Below, piece by piece: positions 1 through 5,887 of a stretch of DNA of 8,677 nt. The notes under the pieces were generated by a model that saw only the letters and a program-made list of their open reading frames with translations, was not told the DNA's origin and ran no database searches. Position 1 is the first letter of the stretch; the number at the start of each line of letters is the position of its first letter. Source of the DNA: Eubacteriales bacterium (lineage in GTDB: Bacteria; Bacillota; Clostridia; Lachnospirales; Lachnospiraceae); contig JAUNPT010000096.1 of NCBI GenBank assembly GCA_030536565.1, positions 1 to 8,677 on the forward strand. The letters run 5' to 3'. Made by a program: the position numbers and the translations under genes.

Positions 1-750
1 ATATATGAACATTGGATTACAAAAGATATTATTGCATATCTGAGAGCAGCTGATGGCAATATGAGCAGAGCTAATATGCTGCGAATCATCAATAAACCTG
101 TGAGATATATTACGAGAGCATTTTTGTCTGAGCCAGTGAATTTTGATGAATTAAGTGCAAGTTATAGAGCTGATAAAGAAATTTTAGGGCAGATTGACAG
201 ACTTCAGTTTGACTTGAATATGATAAAAAAGATGACAACATTTGCGGCAGTAAATTATATTCGCAAGGCAGCAGGCTATGATGGTTACATTGAAGAATTT
301 GCAGTAAAACATCATATAAAGCCTGAAGCCTTAATTAGGGTTGCAGATGAAGTTACGTCTCAGGTAAAAGCATATGATAGTCAGTCTGAGTGGATTAATT
401 ATATTGAAAAAAATGCAAAAGAGTTAAATGAGCTTGAGAAAAAACAAGGTAAGAGCAGTGAGGATTATGGTGTGCAGCTGCGTAGCATTCATAGCTCAAA
501 GGGACTGGAATTTAGGGCAGTATTTATATTGGATTTTAATGAAGGAATGATACCTTATAAAAGGGCTGTGCTTGACGAAGAAGTAGAGGAAGAACGTAGA
601 CTGCTTTATGTTGCAATGACGCGGGCGAGGGAGTATCTGTATATTCTATATACAAGAGAACGATATAATAAAAAAATGACTGCTTCCAGATTTCTTCGTG
701 AAATCAATAGGCAGTCATGTAAAATTCACTCAATTGAAAGGGAAAGTTAA
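1..750 (+). CDS. UvrD/PcrA-type ATP-dependent DNA helicase, C-terminal part (5' end missing)
   Basis: The reading frame is open from base 1, so this is the last 249 residues of a gene that begins upstream; the ATG at 61 is internal, because the preceding codons (EHWITKDIIAYLRAADGN) also fit a helicase. The visible part is the second RecA-like lobe of superfamily 1A helicases. Motif V appears as IHSSKGLEF (visible residues 163-171), followed by VFILDFNEGMIPY. Motif VI, with the arginine that contacts ATP, appears as EEERRLLYVAMTRAR (about 196-210). Family members unwind DNA 3' to 5' in repair and replication restart. The protein ends about 39 residues after motif VI, without the long tail of classical PcrA, so it is a UvrD-like paralogue rather than clearly PcrA. 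Walker A and B lie off the window. The stop codon overlaps that of the convergent DUF1292 gene. Confidence 0.9.
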   Translation: MYEHWITKDIIAYLRAADGNMSRANMLRIINKPVRYITRAFLSEPVNFDELSASYRADKEILGQIDRLQFDLNMIKKMTTFAAVNYIRKAAGYDGYIEEFAVKHHIKPEALIRVADEVTSQVKAYDSQSEWINYIEKNAKELNELEKKQGKSSEDYGVQLRSIHSSKGLEFRAVFILDFNEGMIPYKRAVLDEEVEEERRLLYVAMTRAREYLYILYTRERYNKKMTASRFLREINRQSCKIHSIERES

Positions 751-1067
751 TTTTCCTGGTTTTCTTCGTCCTCTTGTGCATAAAGTTCTTCATATTCCAT
801 AGCGTCAAGTTCTTCATCGAAAGCTTCTGCAACGATTTCATACTCTTCATCAGAAATAATATTTTCAAGAACTGGTTCATTGTTATCTGAGATTGTATAT
901 CTGTATAAGAATACATCATCACTTTCTGCGTATTCACCGCTTATTGGAAGAAGGGCAATATAATTATTATTGCCGGCAGGGAATCTTCTTATGATTACAC
1001 ATTCACATTCCGTACCATCATCTAAAGAAAGAGTTACAGTATCATATTCGTTATTTATATTTTCCAT
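747..1067 (-). CDS. DUF1292 family protein, small acidic
   Basis: A 106-residue protein read on the minus strand. It resembles DUF1292 (YrzB-like) proteins of Firmicutes: a start like DTVTLSLDDGTECECVII, a central segment YIALLPISGEYAESDDVFLYRY, and an acidic end in which ISDEEYEIVAEAFDEEL matches the family's 'sdEEwe.v.eaf.el' pattern. The last ~25 residues are mostly Glu and Asp. Family function is unknown; members are small soluble proteins, often encoded near the Holliday-junction resolvase gene yrrK. That neighbour is not seen here. The start is supported by GGAG (minus strand, bases 1074-1077) six to seven bases before ATG. That SD lies in a small hairpin, so initiation may be structure-sensitive. 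It converges tail to tail with the helicase gene, with no terminator between them. Confidence 0.85.
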   Translation of the reverse strand: MENINNEYDTVTLSLDDGTECECVIIRRFPAGNNNYIALLPISGEYAESDDVFLYRYTISDNNEPVLENIISDEEYEIVAEAFDEELDAMEYEELYAQEDEENQEN

Positions 1068-1073
1068 ATTAAT

Positions 1074-1086
1074 CTCCGTTCCGGAG
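1074..1086 (-). promoter_or_regulatory. Hairpin covering the Shine-Dalgarno of the DUF1292 gene
   Basis: CTCCG (1074-1078), loop TTC, CGGAG (1082-1086) is a perfect 5-bp inverted repeat. On the minus-strand transcript the GGAG that serves as SD for the ATG at 1067 is paired in this stem. The anti-SD arm, extended to six bases (TGCTCC on the minus strand, 1083-1088), is also complementary to a loop further upstream (1157-1162), which gives an alternative pairing. Sequestration is inferred, not shown. Confidence 0.45.
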
Positions 1087-1212
1087 CACTTTGTGCGACT
1101 GGGTGATGAGAAATCAGCGAATGAGATTTCTTATCTGCCATCAATGCTATTTGTGATGCTCCAGCACAAATAGCGTAGTGAAAAATAAGCTTTCGAACTT
1201 ATTTTTACACTA
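1086..1212. repeat. Run of four stem-loops in the DUF1292 upstream region (possible interspersed element or leader RNA)
   Basis: Four inverted repeats follow one another. (1) GCAC-TTT-GTGC at 1086-1096. (2) GATGAGAAATC (1105-1115) with GATTTCTTATC (1125-1135), 11 pairs with one G-T, 9-base loop. (3) GCTATTTGTG (1146-1155) with CACAAATAGC (1165-1174), a perfect 10-bp stem with 9-base loop. (4) AGTGAAAAATAAG (1177-1189) with CTTATTTTTACACT (1198-1211), one bulge. No protein-coding reading is convincing. The modules GGAGCA and TTTGTGC near one end recur inverted in the third hairpin. The dense, evenly spaced hairpins look like a structured RNA or a mobile intergenic repeat (MITE/REP-like). Copy number elsewhere in the genome cannot be seen from here. 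Confidence 0.55.
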
Positions 1213-1259
1213 ATCTGCATTTTTTATTATTATTTGATATTATTTACTTTAACATAGGT

Positions 1260-1265
1260 ATTATA
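1260..1265 (-). promoter_or_regulatory. Possible -10 box for the DUF1292 gene
   Basis: Read on the minus strand, ATTATA here is a perfect TATAAT. No good -35 sits 16-18 bases upstream; the nearest candidate is TTTACT at a spacing of about 20. Transcription from here would give a leader of nearly 190 bases containing all the hairpins at 1074-1212. A second minus-strand option is TTGACC (1379-1384) with TATTAT (1355-1360), spacing 18, which overlaps the divergent promoter of the Lrp side. Neither is certain. Confidence 0.3.
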
Positions 1266-1330
1266 TAAATTGCAATAGATAATAAAGTAAAGAAATATTT
1301 GAAAAAACTTTATTTTATTTACAAAAAAAC

Positions 1331-1359
1331 TTGATTTTATTTGTGTCAAGTTATATAAT
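1331..1359 (+). promoter_or_regulatory. Sigma-A type promoter upstream of the Lrp/AsnC gene
   Basis: TTGATT (1331-1336) and TATAAT (1354-1359) are separated by exactly 17 bases in very AT-rich DNA. Transcription should begin near 1366. The first thing transcribed is the hairpin at 1383-1434, then the Lrp/AsnC gene if polymerase reads through. Confidence 0.7.
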
Positions 1360-1365
1360 ATTTAT

Positions 1366-1436
1366 AAATTAAATAAGTGGTCAAAGGGGACATCTTTAGG
1401 GCAGTTATCTGCTTTGGATTTGTTCCCTTTTTTTAC
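1366..1436 (+). ncRNA. Short leader or small RNA ending in a terminator-like hairpin
   Basis: From the predicted transcription start near 1366, about 17 bases lead into a long hairpin. The outer stem is AAAGGGGACA (1383-1392) with TGTTCCCTTT (1421-1430), ten pairs with one G-T. A two-by-two internal loop follows, then an inner stem 1395-1404 with 1409-1418 including GCAG-TTAT-CTGC. A run of seven T (1428-1434) follows at once, as in an intrinsic terminator. The unit could be an independent RNA of about 70 bases or an attenuator for the Lrp gene, which starts 38 bases later. There is too little sequence before the hairpin for a known aptamer, and I recognise no Rfam family. Confidence 0.5.
1383..1434 (+). 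terminator. Intrinsic terminator-like hairpin in the Lrp leader
   Basis: GC-containing outer stem (AAAGGGGACA with TGTTCCCTTT), inner stem-loop GCAG-TTAT-CTGC, then TTTTTTT. It lies between a good promoter and the SD of the next gene, so it would act on that transcript rather than on an upstream gene. Confidence 0.6.
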
Positions 1437-1472
1437 TTTTTAATATATTAAAATTGGATTTGGAGGACGAAT

Positions 1473-1928
1473 ATGGATAAAATTGATAAGAAACTTATAA
1501 CATTATTACAGGAAAATGCGAGAATGCCATTAAAAGCATTGGCAGAGAATGTATTTTTGTCATCACCAGCTGTATCAGCTCGTATAGAAAGACTGGAAAA
1601 AGAAGAAATTATAGAAGGGTATGAAGTTAAGGTTAATCAGTTAAAGCTGGGATATCATATTACAGCATTTATTAATTTGGAAGTTGCTCCTGTACAAAAG
1701 CCCGAGTTTTATCCATTTATAAAATCCTGTCCTAATGTTGTTGAATGCAACTGCGTAACAGGAAATTATTCAATGCTTTTAAAGGTTGTTTTCCCAAGTA
1801 CATTAGAGCTTGATACATTTATTGGACAGCTTCAGAAATTTGGAAGGACAAGCACACAAATCGTATTCTCAACTCCTGTTGAACCACGTGGTATTGATGT
1901 GAATGCAGAAATGCCGCAAGCAGAGTAA
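1473..1928 (+). CDS. Lrp/AsnC-family transcriptional regulator
   Basis: A 151-residue protein of usual length for the family. The N-terminus MDKIDKKLITLLQENARMPL begins the AsnC-type DNA-binding domain. The helix-turn-helix is at about residues 20-42 (LKALAENVFLSSPAVSARIERLE), followed by the typical IIEGYEVKVNQLKLGY. Residues about 64-140 form the RAM/AsnC ligand-binding and oligomerisation domain, with the family signature at VTGNYSMLLKVVF. Relatives form dimers to octamers and bind amino acids to sense nutrient state; the ligand here cannot be told from sequence. GGAGG (1462-1466) lies six bases before ATG. The gene has its own promoter, a leader hairpin that may attenuate it, and a terminator at 1951-1986. 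A link to the nearby leuA is possible but unsupported, since leuA has its own leucine T-box. Confidence 0.92.
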   Translation: MDKIDKKLITLLQENARMPLKALAENVFLSSPAVSARIERLEKEEIIEGYEVKVNQLKLGYHITAFINLEVAPVQKPEFYPFIKSCPNVVECNCVTGNYSMLLKVVFPSTLELDTFIGQLQKFGRTSTQIVFSTPVEPRGIDVNAEMPQAE

Positions 1929-1950
1929 GCTTATACTATTTTTTGATTAT

Positions 1951-1986
1951 ATACTGCCATTGTATTGATACAGCGGCAGTATTTTT
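1951..1986 (+). terminator. Intrinsic terminator of the Lrp/AsnC gene
   Basis: ATACTGCC (1951-1958) pairs perfectly with GGCAGTAT (1975-1982). An inner TGTAT/ATACA adds to the hairpin, and five T follow (1982-1986). It begins 22 bases after the Lrp stop codon. Confidence 0.8.
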
Positions 1987-1994
1987 GATATAAT
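1965..1994 (+). promoter_or_regulatory. Candidate promoter of the MoxR-DUF58 operon
   Basis: TTGATA (1965-1970) and a perfect TATAAT (1989-1994) are spaced by 18 bases. The -35 lies inside the loop and right arm of the Lrp terminator hairpin, so the two signals share sequence. A transcript would start near 2001, about 60 bases before the first gene. Other AT-rich hexamers up to 2040 could serve instead. Confidence 0.5.
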
Positions 1995-2061
1995 AAATAC
2001 TAATCGAAATAAATGATATATGGATACATATATATTATAAAAAGCAGGAGTGAGGAGTAAA

Positions 2062-3006
2062 ATGGTTAATCAGGAAAAGGCAAAGCTTATTTTAGAGAAT
2101 GTAAAAAAGGTTATTGTAGGTAAAGAAGACGTTAGCAAGCTGGTAATGACAGCTATTCTGGCTGGCGGGCATGTCCTTTTGGAGGACGTTCCGGGAACGG
2201 GTAAAACAGTTATGGCAAGGACATTTGCAAAGAGTATTGATTCGGAATTTTCAAGAATACAGTTTACTCCGGATCTGCTTCCATCAGATGTTACAGGCAT
2301 ACATTTTTATAACCAGAAAGAATCTGAGTTTGTTTTAAGAAAAGGCCCGGTTTTTGCAAATGTTTTGCTGGCTGATGAAATAAACAGGGCTACGCCAAGG
2401 ACACAGTCAGCATTATTGGAGTGCATGGAGGAACATCAGGTTACAATTGATGGAGAAACTCTGGCACTTAAAGAACCTTTTGTTGTCATTGCAACTGAAA
2501 ACCCAGTTGAGACAACAGGAACTTATCCGCTTCCAGAAGCACAGCTGGACAGATTTCTAATGAAGGTTTCTGTAGGATATCCAGAAAAGAGTGAAGAAAT
2601 TACTATGATAGAAAGGTTCTTAGACGAAAGTCCTTTGTCAGCCATTGAACCAGTATGCACAGGCGAAGAGATTGCGGCTATGCAAAAGGAAGTTAAGTCA
2701 GTTTATATTCACCCTTCATTGATGGAATATATAGTTAATCTTGTACATTCAACGAGAACGCAGAATGGTGTCATGGCAGGTGTTAGTCCAAGAGGAACAT
2801 TAAAAATGATAAATGCGGTAAGGGCCTATGCTTATATTGAAGGAAGAACATATGTAGTTCCAGAAGATATCAGTACTCTGGCAGTTCCTGTCTGGGCACA
2901 TAGAATTGTTCTTGAACTGGGACTTACAAGAGGGGATAACCGGGAGAGGATTATTGAAAATGTGATTTCAGAGGTGGAAGTACCGACTGAGGATTGGAAT
3001 AAATAA
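2062..3006 (+). CDS. MoxR-family AAA+ ATPase
   Basis: A 314-residue AAA+ ATPase of the MoxR group (AAA_3 core plus lid). Walker A is DVPGTGKT (residues 42-49) and Walker B is VLLADEINRA (101-110). Sensor 1 is VIATENP (142-148, Asn147), followed by LPEAQLDRF, and sensor 2 is SPRGT (242-246). MoxR proteins are thought to act as chaperones that help assemble or activate protein complexes, usually with a von Willebrand A-like partner, here the adjacent DUF58 protein. I chose the ATG at 2062 over an in-frame GTG at 2050: the GTG overlaps one AGGAG, while a second AGGAG (2053-2057) sits just before the ATG, and MVNQEKAKLIL fits the family's usual start. The stop codon shares one base with the next gene's start, which suggests translational coupling. 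Confidence 0.93.
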   Translation: MVNQEKAKLILENVKKVIVGKEDVSKLVMTAILAGGHVLLEDVPGTGKTVMARTFAKSIDSEFSRIQFTPDLLPSDVTGIHFYNQKESEFVLRKGPVFANVLLADEINRATPRTQSALLECMEEHQVTIDGETLALKEPFVVIATENPVETTGTYPLPEAQLDRFLMKVSVGYPEKSEEITMIERFLDESPLSAIEPVCTGEEIAAMQKEVKSVYIHPSLMEYIVNLVHSTRTQNGVMAGVSPRGTLKMINAVRAYAYIEGRTYVVPEDISTLAVPVWAHRIVLELGLTRGDNRERIIENVISEVEVPTEDWNK

Positions 3007-4145
3007 TGAATATTGTTCTTATGTTAGTTGGGGTTTTGCTGGTATATGGCATTCTCCAATACATTTATAAAAGAAAATGGGCGCTAAATCTTACAGTAGA
3101 TGTTGAATTTACAACTGACCATGCGGTTCCAGGAGATATTATATACCTTAAGGAAACCGTGATTAATAATAAAAGACTGCCGCTCCCATATATATATATT
3201 AAATTCCAGCTTTCCAAGAATTTTAAATTTCTGGAAAAAGATGGCAATTCAAGGATATCGGATCAGACTTATCGTAATGATGTGTTTTCATTGCTGTATT
3301 ATCAGAAGATAACAAGAAGGATTCCTATGATGTGTAAGCAGAGAGGTGTTTACGAAATTAAAAATGCAGAAATTGTTTTTTCAGGTATATTTATGAATGA
3401 GACAATGGTAAAAAACAGTCCAAATAAAAGCAGGATAATAGTATTTCCAGAGGCCGTGGATTTGAGCTCTTTGGAAGTTCCGTTTAAGAATATGCTTGGA
3501 AATCTTGAGAGGCGGAAGTATCTGCTGCAGGACTGCTTTGCGTTCAGGGGGATAAGGGACTATGAAAGCCATGATTCCATGAAAGATATTAACTGGAAAG
3601 CTTCAGCCAGAACGGGACAGTTGTGTGTTAATGAGTATAACGAAACCGCAAGCCAAAAGGTAACGATTCTTTTAAATCTTGAGCCGGAAGGAATGCTTAA
3701 GCAGGATAGATTGAGTGAGGAGAGCATTTCAATTGCTGCAGGATTTGCACAGAGGCTTATTGAAAGGGGAATTGAGGTGGCTCTTATCAGCAATGGCTGT
3801 GATATTTTCTGCAAAGAGCCTGTTAGAATAGAATATGGGAGCGGAAAGCTTCATCTTAACACAATCAATACAGCCCTTGCGCTAATAGATTTATCAATTG
3901 ATATGCCTGATTTTTCGCAAATGCTTATAAAGCAGAAGGAGAAGGACAGGCTTATGGTAAATGCTGAGTCAGTGTATATTATTATATCGGCTAATAAACG
4001 TAAGAATTTTGTTAATGCAGTGAATAATCTTGTTGAAAATCCAGCAGAGTCAATGTGGATTGTACCATATCATTATGGAATGGATTATAAAGTTATAGGC
4101 AGCTTAATACCTTCTTTGAAATGGGAGGTGGGTTATGACAACTAA
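3006..4145 (+). CDS. DUF58 domain-containing protein
   Basis: A 379-residue protein. An N-terminal hydrophobic segment (residues 1-20) probably anchors it in the membrane and is followed by basic YKRK. A beta-rich region begins with VPGDIIYLKETVINNKRLPLPY (41-62), typical of the family. The DUF58 signature follows at about 179-212: FRGIRDYESHDSMKDINWKASARTG, with the conserved Arg-x-Tyr and Ile-x-Trp-x-x-Ser-Ala-Arg positions. A von Willebrand A-like fold is expected after it (KVTILLNLEP, residues 218-227). DUF58 proteins are encoded beside MoxR ATPases and are their probable partners; the biochemical role is not established. The gene starts on the last base of the MoxR stop codon and ends 11 bases into the next gene, so the three are almost certainly one operon. 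Confidence 0.9.
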   Translation: MNIVLMLVGVLLVYGILQYIYKRKWALNLTVDVEFTTDHAVPGDIIYLKETVINNKRLPLPYIYIKFQLSKNFKFLEKDGNSRISDQTYRNDVFSLLYYQKITRRIPMMCKQRGVYEIKNAEIVFSGIFMNETMVKNSPNKSRIIVFPEAVDLSSLEVPFKNMLGNLERRKYLLQDCFAFRGIRDYESHDSMKDINWKASARTGQLCVNEYNETASQKVTILLNLEPEGMLKQDRLSEESISIAAGFAQRLIERGIEVALISNGCDIFCKEPVRIEYGSGKLHLNTINTALALIDLSIDMPDFSQMLIKQKEKDRLMVNAESVYIIISANKRKNFVNAVNNLVENPAESMWIVPYHYGMDYKVIGSLIPSLKWEVGYDN

Positions 4146-5451
4146 AAAGTTAACGATACTTCAGACCATTATGGATATTCTTATAATGTCAGTGACTTAT
4201 ATAGCGCTGATGGCAGGTATATATAGGGGTGTACTTGGAAAGCCTGACAGAATAATGTGGCATAGTATATTTATTCTGGTGCCAGTGTTTCTTACATATA
4301 TTATGAGAATATATGTAAGAAATTATTTCCTGTTTATGGCGGGGCATTTTGCTATTATGCTTGCTGCAATATTTGTGGGGCATGAGGATTTAGATTCAAC
4401 ATTTTATTTTGCTGCCGCTGCCGCTGTGTGCGTGCATTCAATCAGATTAAATATGCGTCTTGTAGATAAAAACCTGTATATGAGGAATCCAGCTGGTGCT
4501 GCAGGTGATACAGCCGAAGAAAAGATGAATGTTTTAGAAGCTCTTGCAGCAAGTGAGAGAATGAGCCCGTATTATGCTGTTGTTATGATAGGCTTTTATA
4601 TATTTGGAGGTTATAAGGGCTCTGTACTGCTTCAGAATGTTGAGGTAGTGTTATTTATAGTGTTTGTGATTCTGCAGGTGCTGTATAATCAGCTGCAGAG
4701 TATTAACAAGGTCTTTTATACAAATAAAGATAAGTCAGAATTTCCGGCAAGACAGGTGGTCAGAATCAATGTAATTATAGCATTTATAATTATTGTTTTA
4801 ATGCTGGCGGGAATGCTTTTATTTTATTATGGCCCTTATGGAAATGCATTCACAATCGCAGGTTCAGCTTTATTTGCAGTATTCCGGCTGATTCTTAAGA
4901 TAATTCTTACAATCTGGGGTATGGGGCCGGAGTCTGGTACGTCAGTTTTGGAAGAAGAAACAACAATTGAAGAAACTACGTCGGAATTAGAAACGCAGGA
5001 GGAGTATGTTGCGTCCAGCGTTATGGAGGCTCTGGCTGAAACAATAGGCATGGTGCTTATGTTGATTCTTGCAATATCTGTTATTTATATGATAGTGCAG
5101 TATGCAAAAAAGGTGTCTTCGTCAAAAAATGAGGGGTTGGATCAGATGGAGTTCATCAAAGAGGAAAACCGTAAAGAATATTTTAGAAATGATTCAGTAA
5201 AGCAGTCTGGAAAAAAAGGGAGCAGTCAAAATACAGCATACAGAAAAATCTATAAAAAACGTGTTATTATGGGAAACAATAAGAAAAAGCCTGATAAAAC
5301 GCTGCCTCCTGAAATACTTACAAAGAAAACTATTACGCAGCAGGAGGAGCAGGCAAGACGTGTTACTGAAGGATATGAAAAGGCAAGATATTCTAAAGAA
5401 AACGTATCAAAAGAAGAAATTGAGTACCTGAAGAACCTGAAGAAATTATAA
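4135..5451 (+). CDS. TgpA/DUF3488-like membrane protein with DUF4129-like tail, lacking the transglutaminase domain
   Basis: A 438-residue protein with several membrane helices, roughly residues 9-30, 41-58, 63-82, 86-103, 145-183, 210-232 and 240-262. A Glu/Thr-rich linker follows (268-292) and one more helix (302-322). The basic C-terminal tail resembles DUF4129: YRKIYKKRV (369-377), then TLPPEIL (389-395), then RRVTEGYEKARYS (408-420) and KEEIEYLKNL. The third gene of MoxR-DUF58 operons is commonly a TgpA-like protein with this order, but with an external transglutaminase-like domain between the membrane block and the last helix. Here only about 35 residues lie in that place, and no Cys-His-Asp triad is seen. 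It may be a non-catalytic scaffold of the MoxR/DUF58 complex. GGAGG (4124-4128) is six bases before ATG, and the gene overlaps DUF58 by 11 bases. The membrane topology and operon position are clear; the DUF4129 match is by eye. Confidence 0.75.
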   Translation: MTTKKLTILQTIMDILIMSVTYIALMAGIYRGVLGKPDRIMWHSIFILVPVFLTYIMRIYVRNYFLFMAGHFAIMLAAIFVGHEDLDSTFYFAAAAAVCVHSIRLNMRLVDKNLYMRNPAGAAGDTAEEKMNVLEALAASERMSPYYAVVMIGFYIFGGYKGSVLLQNVEVVLFIVFVILQVLYNQLQSINKVFYTNKDKSEFPARQVVRINVIIAFIIIVLMLAGMLLFYYGPYGNAFTIAGSALFAVFRLILKIILTIWGMGPESGTSVLEEETTIEETTSELETQEEYVASSVMEALAETIGMVLMLILAISVIYMIVQYAKKVSSSKNEGLDQMEFIKEENRKEYFRNDSVKQSGKKGSSQNTAYRKIYKKRVIMGNNKKKPDKTLPPEILTKKTITQQEEQARRVTEGYEKARYSKENVSKEEIEYLKNLKKL

Positions 5452-5458
5452 AAGCATC

Positions 5459-5487
5459 TTGACATTCGCTGCCAATTCATGTATAGT
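5459..5487 (+). promoter_or_regulatory. leuA: Sigma-A type promoter of the leuA T-box transcript
   Basis: A perfect TTGACA (5459-5464) and TATAGT (5482-5487) are 17 bases apart. Transcription should start near 5494, just before the T-box stem I. The -35 begins 8 bases after the stop codon of the preceding operon, with no separate terminator between. Confidence 0.8.
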
Positions 5488-5507
5488 CAGTTTTAGTAAT
5501 AAGTAAA

Positions 5508-5763
5508 TGCAATGAAGAGGAATATTAGGTAATGCCCTGATTACAGAGAGCTGTCGGTTGGTGTGAGACAGCAGATGGAATTTATTGAACTCGCCTCGGA
5601 GCTGCTACCTGAAATGGACTATAACAGTTCAGAAGTAGGCGTAGCCGGAAGCCAACCGTTATATTGGACAGAATATAATACATATTATGTACGTATTCAG
5701 CGAGTGCACAACATAGTTGTGAATAAGAGTGGTAACGCGTGAGATTATAATCTTTCGTCTCTT
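5508..5763 (+). promoter_or_regulatory. T-box riboswitch, leucine-specific (CTC specifier), upstream of leuA
   Basis: All main T-box parts are visible. The stem I base pairs AGGTA (5527-5531) with TACCT (5606-5610). The AGAGAG bulge (5545-5550) precedes GCTGTC-loop-GACAGC (5550-5572), whose loop carries GGTTGGTG. On the 3' side of stem I the context GAA-CTC-G-CC gives specifier CTC (5590-5592), a leucine codon followed by the usual purine. Stem III is CACAAC-ATA-GTTGTG (5707-5721). The T-box AGAGTGGTAACGCG (5726-5739) has bulge TGGT, which pairs with an ACCA tRNA end, as expected for tRNA-Leu. In the antiterminator AAGAG (5725-5729) pairs with CTCTT (5759-5763) and ACG with CGT. Uncharged tRNA-Leu binding should stabilise this and allow leuA transcription. 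The T-box differs from the common GGTACCGCG by an A in the bulge. Confidence 0.95.
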
Positions 5764-5817
5764 AATATGCAAAAGAAACAGTAGTTTCCAAGCATATAGA
5801 GACGAAAGATTTTTTTC
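5749..5817 (+). terminator. T-box regulated terminator before leuA
   Basis: AATCTTTCGTCTCT (5749-5762) pairs perfectly with AGAGACGAAAGATT (5798-5811). The stem continues as ATATGC/GCATAT and an inner GAAAC-AGTA-GTTTC (5775-5788). Seven T (5810-5816) follow. The left arm contains CTCTT, which is also the 3' arm of the antiterminator, so the two structures exclude each other. Confidence 0.93.
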
Positions 5818-5887
5818 TATATGCATATTAGAAAAGCCTTTTACTTATTATCCAATAAACTAATTATAAAAATGGAGGAATTGAATT

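Noticed and set aside
970..1173. Plus-strand open frame of 67 codons opposite the DUF1292 start and through the hairpin region.
   Set aside because: No SD, no recognisable protein pattern, and it crosses several stem-loops; the minus-strand gene explains the coding signal.
1344..1349. Perfect minus-strand TTGACA as the -35 for the DUF1292 gene.
   Set aside because: No acceptable -10 lies 16-18 bases downstream on that strand.
2050..2061. GTG at 2050 as start of the MoxR ATPase.
   Set aside because: It overlaps one AGGAG and has no good SD of its own; ATG 2062 has SD sequences just before it and fits family N-termini.
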